DNA from: Pseudomonas syringae | GTDB lineage: Bacteria > Pseudomonadota > Gammaproteobacteria > Pseudomonadales > Pseudomonadaceae | Reading direction: 5' to 3' | NCBI RefSeq assembly: GCF_021605415.1 | Contig: NZ_WKEQ01000023.1 | Span: 1-64,000, forward strand | Length of the DNA stretch: 64,000 nt | Shown: positions 8,646 through 15,162 of the stretch, one piece after another | How positions within the stretch are numbered: the stretch's first letter is position 1 | Layout: every line of letters starts with the position of its first letter | Translations under genes and position numbers: made by a program | Notes under the pieces: model-generated | Seen by the model: the letters and a program-made list of their open reading frames with translations, nothing else | Databases searched by the model: none | What the model was told of the DNA's origin: nothing

Positions 8646-10123
8646 GATGCGGGTTCCTTGCTGACAATGGATGCCGTTAACTGCGCGTGGTATTGCGCGA
8701 CGATGGCCTCGCGGCGTGGGCGGCCATTGGCGGTGAGCAAGCCATTGGCGACCGTGAAGGGTTGGAGCAGGCGCGTCCAGCCGTGTACCTGGGCGTAATC
8801 GGGCAATGCCTCGTTGGCTTCGGCGACGGCGGCGGCCAGTTCCGCGTCGGTGCATGCCGGGCGATGTGGCCAGAGCAAGGCGTGGTTGTGCGGCATGGCC
8901 TCGCCATAGACGAATGCCTGGGCAATGTGGCGGCGTTGAGTCAGCTCGGACTCGACCCATTCCGGATTGACGTTGCGCCCGAAACTGGTGACGAACTGAT
9001 GTTTCTTTCGGCCTTTGAGGTAGAGAAAGCCTTCCGGGTCGAACTCGCCCAGATCACCGCTTGGCCACCATTCTCCGGAAAATGGCGCGTCACCCAGGTA
9101 ACCCAGTAGCGGCGAGCCCTTGATCAGCACTTCGCCGTCCCCGGCCAGGCGCACTTCGACATGAGGCAGAGGCCGGCCAACACTGCCTGGGCGCCGCGCA
9201 CCGGGACGATTGAGGCAGACCACCGAGGCGCATTCGGACAAGCCATAACCTTCATAGACCGGCAGGCCGGCCCGTTGCGCACGGTGCAGCAAACTTTCCG
9301 AAACCCGTGCGCCACCGACGGCGGCAAAGCGCAACGGTTGTGGATCAAAGGCTTTCTGTTCGGCAGCGTTGACCAGTACCAGCAACAGTTGAGGCACTAA
9401 AATCAGGCTTTCTGGCGCACGGCTGGCCAGAGAACCCAGCAGACGCGGGATGTCGATACCGCTGGCGCCCTGAATGCCAAGGTTTTTCTGGCTCGGCAGG
9501 CTCAGCTTTGCGCCGGCAAAAAGCGCTGCGTAACAGCCAAGGTTTTCCAGCAGAATCGCCAGCGGCAACAGCGCCATGTGATGCTTGACGGCAGCCGACT
9601 CGCTTGCGTCATTCAGCGCACGTGCAACGCGCAACACACTGTCGGCACTCAGGCATACGCCTTTGGGCCTGCCGGTGGTGCCGGAGGTGAAGGTCAGTTT
9701 TGCAGTGCCCTCGGGCAGGTGACTCGGCCCGCTGAAAGCGCGGCACCAAAACTCGCCTTTCCTCACGTAACCCGCCGCGATCAGTTCGGCGTCCAGCCCG
9801 GGTTCGGCAATCACCCGTTCGGCATGACTTTGCTCCAGGCAATGGGCGCGTTGCGCCGGACTGAAAAACGGCGGCAACGTCACGCAGGTCAGGCCTTCGA
9901 ACAGCACGGCCAAGTCCCAGAGCATCGCCTCGACGCCGTTGTCCAGCGCCAGGGCGATCACTCGCACGTTTTCATCGCGCAAACGCTCCTGGCGATACAT
10001 CACTTCGGCGTACAAGGTTGTGTAGTCGAGTTTGAACGTGTCGCCCCACAGGGCGATGGCATTGTCGTTGCGCCCGGCATGACTTCGCAGGGTCTCCTGA
10101 AATCGTTGCAGTTCAAGCGACAT
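8642..10123 (-). CDS. AMP-forming acyl/aryl-CoA ligase-like enzyme with altered A10 motif
   Basis: A 493-residue ANL-superfamily adenylation enzyme. Seen in order: LTFTSGTTGRPKGVCLS (P-loop A3), YEGYGLSECASVVCLNRPG (A5), PSGDLGEFDPEGFLYLKGR (A7/A8) and a C-terminal subdomain ending LTANGRPRREAI. At the A10 position the usual catalytic lysine (SGK) is arginine (R468), which would be expected to weaken adenylation unless another residue substitutes. It overlaps the hemolysin-family gene by 11 bp and the oxidase-like gene by 4 bp. Carboxylic acid activation is the likely role; fatty acid is favoured from the neighbours, but chain length and whether CoA, a carrier protein or another nucleophile is the acceptor cannot be told. 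Confidence 0.85.
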   Translation of the reverse strand: MSLELQRFQETLRSHAGRNDNAIALWGDTFKLDYTTLYAEVMYRQERLRDENVRVIALALDNGVEAMLWDLAVLFEGLTCVTLPPFFSPAQRAHCLEQSHAERVIAEPGLDAELIAAGYVRKGEFWCRAFSGPSHLPEGTAKLTFTSGTTGRPKGVCLSADSVLRVARALNDASESAAVKHHMALLPLAILLENLGCYAALFAGAKLSLPSQKNLGIQGASGIDIPRLLGSLASRAPESLILVPQLLLVLVNAAEQKAFDPQPLRFAAVGGARVSESLLHRAQRAGLPVYEGYGLSECASVVCLNRPGARRPGSVGRPLPHVEVRLAGDGEVLIKGSPLLGYLGDAPFSGEWWPSGDLGEFDPEGFLYLKGRKKHQFVTSFGRNVNPEWVESELTQRRHIAQAFVYGEAMPHNHALLWPHRPACTDAELAAAVAEANEALPDYAQVHGWTRLLQPFTVANGLLTANGRPRREAIVAQYHAQLTASIVSKEPAS

Positions 10124-10790
10124 GGCACGCGCCTTCTATGGAGGTCGGCAGACCCAGCCGGTTGAACAGGCCGACATTGCGCAAGTGGATGAACCCGGCG
10201 CGGATGTTGCCGACATGAACCCATGGCTTGCTTTCGTAGTAACTGCCCCAACTGTGGCGGTCGTCACCCAGGCGCCCCGGGTCGGCGGCGCACAATGTCA
10301 CCGGCTTCAGACCCAGGCGATGGAAGCTGTTGACCAGGCCGATATTGCCGGTGAACGCCACCCACTCCAGACCGCCCATGGCCAGCAAATAAGTAATCGC
10401 GATAATGCTCAGGCGCGCACTGCCGGTATCGTTGGCGGCCAGATTGCCGACTTCGACGATAGCGCTACGCTCCACCGGACGATCGGCCGCCGCACTGATA
10501 AGCGGCTCAATTGGCTCATCCAGATACCGCTCCAGAAACAACGGCTCCAAATGCGCCCGGCGCACTCCGGCAACCGCACACAACGCCCCGTCGGCGTCGC
10601 GCACGCCGAATAGCTCAGGCATGAAGAGACGAATGTCGGCCCCGTGGGCCTTGCGAAAGCGTTGCTGGATAAAGGCTTCAAACACGTCCCGCTCATCGTC
10701 CTCTCGCAAGGCATTAGACAAGGTCATCTGCGGTGTTTCGGCGTGGCCGAAGTGCAGGGGCAGGGGGGTGTTCCAGTCGAAAGCGGGCAT
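10113..10790 (-). CDS. Thermostable hemolysin (T_hemolysin) family protein, GNAT-like
   Basis: A 225-residue protein matching the family founded on Vibrio thermostable delta-hemolysin: RFRKAHGADIRLFMPELFGV, GVRRAHLEPLFLERYLDEPIE, VEVGNLAANDTGSAR, TGNIGLVNSFHRLGL. Despite the name there is no signal peptide, and the arrangement resembles an acetyltransferase/AHL-synthase fold, so an acyl-transfer role is plausible. That would fit a ligase-oxidase-SDR operon better than haemolysis. The ATG at 10790 is preceded by GGGGAGA at a slightly long spacing. It is the first gene of the seven-gene operon; the promoter should lie between 10791 and 11117. Confidence 0.8.
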   Translation of the reverse strand: MPAFDWNTPLPLHFGHAETPQMTLSNALREDDERDVFEAFIQQRFRKAHGADIRLFMPELFGVRDADGALCAVAGVRRAHLEPLFLERYLDEPIEPLISAAADRPVERSAIVEVGNLAANDTGSARLSIIAITYLLAMGGLEWVAFTGNIGLVNSFHRLGLKPVTLCAADPGRLGDDRHSWGSYYESKPWVHVGNIRAGFIHLRNVGLFNRLGLPTSIEGACHVA

Positions 10791-11117
10791 GAGCGCAAGG
10801 TCTCCCCTCAATGGTTTGAGCGAAGTATCCGAACGATTTCTTAACGAAGTCTGAAGGTGAAGATATGGGGGGTGACAACCCTGTGGATCTAACCCTGTCG
10901 CATAAATTTGAAATGCGTGGCATTGCCCGACAGAATCTCGCCTCGATCCGGCCACCGTCGGAGGTTCGCAGTAAACAGGGGGTGCCATTGAACGAACAGA
11001 CATTATCGTCTGGTGCACCTACGACGACGGGCGCCGTGCACTATCACTACACCCTGACGGCGCAATGAGTTGATGCGCTTGCTGTGGCGATACCGTTACT
11101 GCTTGAAGAAAGTGATT
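10791..11117. other. Intergenic region with the promoter of the seven-gene operon
   Basis: About 330 bp without a convincing gene. Its left part must contain the leftward promoter for the hemolysin-to-kinase operon. Two short open frames exist: one at 10865-11068, and a shorter frame just right of it reading TDIIVWCTYDDGRRALSLHP before a TGA near 11070. The second reads like real protein but has no start codon, so it could be the remnant of a lost gene. A terminator hairpin closes the region on the right. Confidence 0.4.
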
Positions 11118-11148
11118 AAAAAAGAGGCCCTCTAAAGGGCCTCTTTTT
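11118..11148. terminator. Bidirectional rho-independent terminator
   Basis: A stem AAAAAGAGGCCC / GGGCCTCTTTTT around a TCTAAA loop, with A- and T-runs on the two sides so that it works in either direction. It separates the leftward reductase gene (stop at 11188) from the 10.8-kb operon promoter region. Confidence 0.9.
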
Positions 11149-11187
11149 GTGGTGTTGTCGTTGTCGACAGCGCCGACCTGGAACGGA

Positions 11188-12249
11188 CTAAGGTATCAAG
11201 CGCAGTTCACGTAACCTGTCGAACACGTCGAAAAACGCCTGATCGCTAGCCTGATAGCCGTTGAAGCCCATGCCACGGCTTTTCGACATGTCCGTGACCA
11301 CTTCGATAGGGCGACCCAGATCCGCGTCGGTGTGCCACGCCGACACCAGGCGCCCCATATCAGGTTCTTTCAAACCGTGCTTCGCAACGATTTGCGTCCA
11401 TGTGGCCTGGTCGTTTTCCATCTGCTTTTCGAGTGGTGAAAGGGCAGCGGGATAGTCGGCAGGGGCCAAGGCGAAATACTCGGCAATTTGGCTCCACATC
11501 CATTTCCATCGAAAAACATCGCCATTGGTCACATTGAACGCCTGATTGGCCGCCGCCGGTGTGGTGGCCGCCCACATGAGTTGTTGGGCCAACTGCCGCG
11601 CATCGGTCATGTCGGTCAGGCTGTTCCACTGCACGCTTGAACCGGGGAACACAAACGGGCGACCGGTGTGTTTGCAGATCGAGGCGTAGACGGCGAGCGT
11701 GGTTGCCATGTTCATCGCATTGCCCACGGCAACGCCGGTGACGGTATGCGGGCGGTGCACGCTCCAGGTGAAGCCGTCCCTTTCAGCGGCGGCGAAGAGT
11801 TCGTCTTCCTGGGCGTAGTAGAAATTTTCGATGTCGAGTCGGCCTTGCGATTCGCGAAACGGTGTTTGCGGAAGGCTGCCCTTGCCATACGCTTCGAACG
11901 GGCCGAGATAGTGCTTCAAGCCAGTCACCAGAGCGACGTGCTCGATACTTTTTGCCGGGCTCAGGGCGTTTAGAACGTTGCGTACCATGGCGCCATTGAC
12001 GCGAATGTTCTCGGCTTCCGTGGGCTGCCGTGACCACGTGGTAATGAACACGTGAGTGGGTTTCAGATCCGCCAGCGCCTGTTCAAGCGACGCCGGGTCT
12101 TGAAGGTCTGCCGCAACAGGGATAACGCCTGGCGCTGGCGACGGGTGTCTCGATAGCGCGGCGACCTGCCACTGTTGATCGATGAGTAATTGGGTGATGG
12201 CGCTGCCGACGATGCCGCTGGCGCCCACGACCAATGCTGTCTGGGTCAT
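11188..12249 (-). CDS. SDR family oxidoreductase of the PRISE (progesterone 5-beta-reductase/iridoid synthase-like) type
   Basis: A 353-residue atypical SDR. It starts with VVGASGIVGSAITQLL (Rossmann motif) and SRHP (NADPH-preferring basic residue). TGLKHYLGPFEAYGKG contains the Lys-Tyr arrangement characteristic of PRISE enzymes, and WSVHRPHTVTGVAVG and FNVTNGDVFRWKWMW are further family marks. These enzymes reduce enones (1,4-reduction) with NADPH. Bacterial members have broad, mostly unassigned substrates. The gene stands alone between the terminator at 11118 and a 213-bp gap. It could act on reactive enones together with the quinone-oxidoreductase-like gene nearby, but no shared operator was found upstream. 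Confidence 0.85.
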   Translation of the reverse strand: MTQTALVVGASGIVGSAITQLLIDQQWQVAALSRHPSPAPGVIPVAADLQDPASLEQALADLKPTHVFITTWSRQPTEAENIRVNGAMVRNVLNALSPAKSIEHVALVTGLKHYLGPFEAYGKGSLPQTPFRESQGRLDIENFYYAQEDELFAAAERDGFTWSVHRPHTVTGVAVGNAMNMATTLAVYASICKHTGRPFVFPGSSVQWNSLTDMTDARQLAQQLMWAATTPAAANQAFNVTNGDVFRWKWMWSQIAEYFALAPADYPAALSPLEKQMENDQATWTQIVAKHGLKEPDMGRLVSAWHTDADLGRPIEVVTDMSKSRGMGFNGYQASDQAFFDVFDRLRELRLIP

Positions 12250-12462
12250 ACGTTTCTCCTCTGGATAGAGGTGGGAGCCTGCATCAGTAAAAGAGGTTCA
12301 ACCGAATGCGCAGACGCGGGGGCTGCAATAGGTCCGAACCCTGTCGCGCCCCTTCAGCTCCGGCAAAGAGAATACCCGGGGCATCGGTATGTCTCACGCA
12401 TGAAGTGACGCAACCGGTGGCCATCGTCGGCGCGCAGGTCGGCGATGCCGTGGCGATCAAGA

Positions 12463-12825
12463 TCAAACGCCTTTCGGGTCGTGGCCGCTGTCCAACCCAG
12501 CGGTTTCGTCCGGATCCTCCAGTTCGGCAGGCGTAAACGCCGCCCCCTCAATGTGATAGACCGTCGGGTCTTCGGAGAAATATTCCTCCAGGCCCAGCAT
12601 GAACAGCCGATGGTCTTCACTCGCTTCGAAGCCCGGCGAATGATCCTCCAGCGATCGCCATTTCACGATCAGGTTGAACCGCTCGGGACTTTCGATGCCT
12701 TGGGCGAGGAGGTGGCCACCGTAGCCTTTTGCGCGGCGCAGCAACGGAGCGACGTCGGCAAAGGCTTGTCGGAACAGGTCGATGCGTTCTTTATGAACGG
12801 GGAGCACAGCGATTTCATAGATCAT
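12463..12825 (-). CDS. Antibiotic biosynthesis monooxygenase (ABM) superfamily protein
   Basis: A 120-residue dimeric alpha/beta-barrel-type protein. The N-terminal MIYEIAVLPVHKERIDLFRQAF and the central FNLIVKWRSLEDHSPGF...FMLGLEEYF are typical of the ABM fold, and the acidic C-terminal tail (LEDPDETAGLDSGHD) is a lineage-specific extension. Members are cofactor-free monooxygenases or stress proteins. The ATG at 12825 has GAGAGA upstream; a TTG at 12840 is in frame but lies inside that site. It follows the oxidoreductase gene by 41 bp on the same strand, so the two may be co-transcribed under the ArsR operator at 13869. Confidence 0.75.
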   Translation of the reverse strand: MIYEIAVLPVHKERIDLFRQAFADVAPLLRRAKGYGGHLLAQGIESPERFNLIVKWRSLEDHSPGFEASEDHRLFMLGLEEYFSEDPTVYHIEGAAFTPAELEDPDETAGLDSGHDPKGV

Positions 12826-12866
12826 GGCGTTATCTCTCAATGGGCGGGAACGCTTAAGGGTCGCGG

Positions 12867-13841
12867 TTACGGGATGAGCGATGGGTCGATGGCTATCGCG
12901 ATTTTCCCCACGAGGCCGTTGTTGGGACTTTCCAGTCGGGCATGGGCGAGGGGAATGTCGGCGAGCGAATAGACGGCACCGACGTGTGGCCGCAGTTGAC
13001 CGCGCTCTATCAACGCGCTCAGCTCATCGAGCTTGCCGCGGTTCTGCCGGGTGAAGACGAAGTGATAGCTCGCGTTCTTGCCCCACGCCTGAACGAGGTT
13101 TTGCGGCTGTGCGATGTCCACGATCGAGACCACGCGGCCCAGTTGTGCGAGCACGTCGGCGCTGCGTGACAGTGTGTTGCCGCCGATGGTGTCGAACACG
13201 ACATCCACGCCCTGGCCACCCGTTTCACGGAGGATCGCCTCAACGTAATCTTCTTTTTCGTAATCAATGGTGACGTCGGCGCCCATGCTGCGGGCGAACT
13301 CTGCGTTTGCTTCGCGCACGGTGGTGAACACCTTGGCGCCAATGGCCTTGGCCAACTGGATCGCGACATGACCAACGCCGCCCGCGCCGCCGTGGACAAG
13401 AATGCTTTCGCCAACCCTGAGCCCCGCGCGCACCACCAATGCTTCCCAAGCCGTTCCGCCCACCAGGGTCAGGCTTGCCGCTTCAAGGTGAGTCAGCGAA
13501 GGCGGCTTCTTCCCGACAATGCTTTCGGAGGCGACGTGGTATTCGGCATAACTGCCTTGTCCATCGAATATTTGCGGCGTGTACCAGACTTCGTCGCCCG
13601 GAACGAAGGCCGTCACGCCAGGCCCGACGGCTTCGACCACGCCGGAGATGTCGTGTCCGGTAATGGCCGGCAATGGCACCAGATCGGGATAATCGCCGCG
13701 TCTCACCTGGTAATCCAGCGGGTTGATAGAAGTGGCATGCACCCGAACCAGGACTTGCCCGGATTGCGGCACCGGCTTGGGCACGTCGCGCAGTTCAAAT
13801 GCTTCAGGGCCGCCGAATGATTTCAGTGTTATCGCTTTCAT
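12867..13841 (-). CDS. NADP-dependent quinone oxidoreductase/alcohol dehydrogenase-like (MDR superfamily)
   Basis: A 324-residue medium-chain reductase without the structural zinc Cys cluster, hence quinone-oxidoreductase-like. N-terminal MKAITLKSFGGPEAFELRDV, TSINPLDYQVRRGDYP, GHDISGVVEAVG and the nucleotide motif VHGGAGGVGHVAIQLAKAIGA are all present. Such enzymes reduce quinones or alkenals. A perfect 20-bp palindrome lies 27 bp upstream of its ATG and is nearly repeated before the arsR-type gene upstream, so this gene is probably the repressor's main target. Transcription likely continues into the ABM gene. Confidence 0.88.
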   Translation of the reverse strand: MKAITLKSFGGPEAFELRDVPKPVPQSGQVLVRVHATSINPLDYQVRRGDYPDLVPLPAITGHDISGVVEAVGPGVTAFVPGDEVWYTPQIFDGQGSYAEYHVASESIVGKKPPSLTHLEAASLTLVGGTAWEALVVRAGLRVGESILVHGGAGGVGHVAIQLAKAIGAKVFTTVREANAEFARSMGADVTIDYEKEDYVEAILRETGGQGVDVVFDTIGGNTLSRSADVLAQLGRVVSIVDIAQPQNLVQAWGKNASYHFVFTRQNRGKLDELSALIERGQLRPHVGAVYSLADIPLAHARLESPNNGLVGKIAIAIDPSLIP

Positions 13842-13868
13842 GGTTATTCCTCGTATCTATAAAAAGGG

Positions 13869-13888
13869 ATATCGAGATATCTCGATAT
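13869..13888. promoter_or_regulatory. ArsR-family operator (perfect 20-bp palindrome) upstream of the MDR reductase gene
   Basis: ATATCGAGATATCTCGATAT is a perfect inverted repeat lying 27 bp before the ATG of the reductase and just after the repressor's stop codon. A near copy sits at 14216-14235 before the repressor gene itself, which strongly suggests both are bound by the same repressor. Confidence 0.75.
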
Positions 13889-13902
13889 ATTGCGGTAAAA
13901 AA

Positions 13903-14205
13903 TTACAGCTCCTTTCCGATAATCTCGGCCAGCGCACGGATAGCCGCTTCATTCCTTTTGTAATAGGTCCACTGACCGATGCGCCTGACGTCGACCAGGC
14001 CTACGCGTTGCAATGTCGCCAGATAACCGGACACTGTGGACTGCGACAGCCCGATGCCTTCCTGGATACTGCTGACGCAGACGCCGACCGTGTGAACATC
14101 TCCCTCATCCTGGGGAGGGAAGTTCTTGGCGGGATCCTTCAACCCTTTCAAAATCTGAAGACGGGTAGGGTTCGAGAGGGCTTTAAAGATTTCGATCAGT
14201 TCCAT
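13903..14205 (-). CDS. ArsR/SmtB-family winged-helix repressor
   Basis: A 100-residue regulator: FKALSNPTRLQILKGL (helix typical of ArsR proteins), VCVSSIQEGIGLSQSTVSGYLATLQRVGLVDVRRIGQWTYY split across recognition helix and wing. The metal-binding ELCVC motif is absent; only one Cys (VCVSSI) is in that region, so it may sense a redox or organic signal rather than arsenic. It sits 61 bp upstream of the reductase gene, and both have matching palindromic operators, implying autoregulation plus control of the reductase/ABM pair. Confidence 0.88.
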   Translation of the reverse strand: MELIEIFKALSNPTRLQILKGLKDPAKNFPPQDEGDVHTVGVCVSSIQEGIGLSQSTVSGYLATLQRVGLVDVRRIGQWTYYKRNEAAIRALAEIIGKEL

Positions 14206-14215
14206 GAGGTCGAGG

Positions 14216-14235
14216 ATATCGAGATTTTGAGATAT
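14216..14235. promoter_or_regulatory. ArsR-family operator (imperfect palindrome) upstream of the repressor gene
   Basis: ATATCGAGATTTTGAGATAT lies 10 bp upstream of the repressor's ATG. Its left half is identical to that of the perfect palindrome at 13869-13888; the right half differs at a few positions. This is the expected arrangement for autorepression with weaker affinity. Confidence 0.7.
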
Positions 14236-14326
14236 GTCAATTCTGTACTCAAAAAAACTTTGCGCTCATCGACAGCCGGCAATTTCGTAAACTTCACCCA
14301 CCGGTAACAAACCAAAGGGGTTGCGC

Positions 14327-15022
14327 TTGAACGAACACATGTTGTCGATGCGCCTTGAACGCGTGGCAGCGCAGGTGCCGATGGGGACGCGCCTGGCCGA
14401 CATCGGCTCGGATCACGCCTATTTACCAGTGGCTTTGATGCGTCGAGGGACCATCAAGGCAGCGGTGGCGGGCGAGGTGGCTCTGACGCCGTTTTACGCC
14501 GCCGAACGCACGGTGCGCGAAAACGATTTCGCTCAGCACATCACGGTGCGCCTGGCGAATGGCCTGGCGGCGATTGAGCCGGACGACGCAATCACCGCCG
14601 TCAGCCTCTGCGGCATGGGCGGCGAGACGATCCGCGACATCCTGCAAAGCGGCAAGTCGCAGCTGAGCGGCGGCGAGCGCCTCATTCTTCAACCCAACGG
14701 CGGCGAGCAGCCGCTCCGCCAATGGCTGATGGACAACGGCTATCGCATCTGCTTTGAAGAAGTGCTGCGGGAAAACCGTTTCTTCTACGAAATTATCGTC
14801 GCCGAACGTGGAGATGCGGTGCAGTACACCGCCGAAGAACTGTTCTTCGGCCCGTTGCAGATGCAAGCGCGCAGTCCGGCGTTCATCGCCAAATGGCAGC
14901 GCCTGCTGCGGTTGAAGCAAAAGACCTTGGCGCAGTTCGCCCGCGCGCGACAGGCTGTATCCGCAGAAAAAATGGAAGAGGTGAATCGCGAGATTCAGTG
15001 GATGACCCGACTGCTCACCTGA
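14327..15022 (+). CDS. trmK: tRNA (adenine(22)-N1)-methyltransferase, TrmK family
   Basis: A 231-residue class I SAM methyltransferase. LADIGSDHAYLPVAL is the SAM-binding motif I, CGMGGETIRDIL the TrmK signature and LILQPNGGEQPLRQWL the NPPxxxxxLR-like region. The C-terminal coiled coil (WQRLLRLKQKTLAQFARAR) is also typical. TrmK methylates N1 of A22 in tRNA. No ATG fits well: the TTG at 14327 has AAAGGGG six bases upstream and gives the usual MNEHMLSMRLERVA family start, so I prefer it over TTG 14321 and ATG 14339. It is a monocistronic gene. Confidence 0.87.
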   Translation: MNEHMLSMRLERVAAQVPMGTRLADIGSDHAYLPVALMRRGTIKAAVAGEVALTPFYAAERTVRENDFAQHITVRLANGLAAIEPDDAITAVSLCGMGGETIRDILQSGKSQLSGGERLILQPNGGEQPLRQWLMDNGYRICFEEVLRENRFFYEIIVAERGDAVQYTAEELFFGPLQMQARSPAFIAKWQRLLRLKQKTLAQFARARQAVSAEKMEEVNREIQWMTRLLT

Positions 15023-15162
15023 CGAAGCGCTAAGCGCCACGAAGCTGAATCAGCAGCAATCTCTAAAGCACTTGAAAAAACAGGCGATAAGCTTTAAACG
15101 GAAGCAGGTATATTGCTGGCGATCAGCATATGGACATGGCCTTTAGAGCTCAGGGAGCGCTG

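Noticed and set aside
10113..10790. Literal haemolysin/toxin function
   Set aside because: There is no secretion signal, and the gene is the first of an enzymatic operon; the name reflects family history only.
10865..11068. 67-codon plus-strand ORF upstream of the T_hemolysin-family gene
   Set aside because: No ribosome site worth noting, composition typical of intergenic DNA, and it covers the expected promoter of the seven-gene operon.
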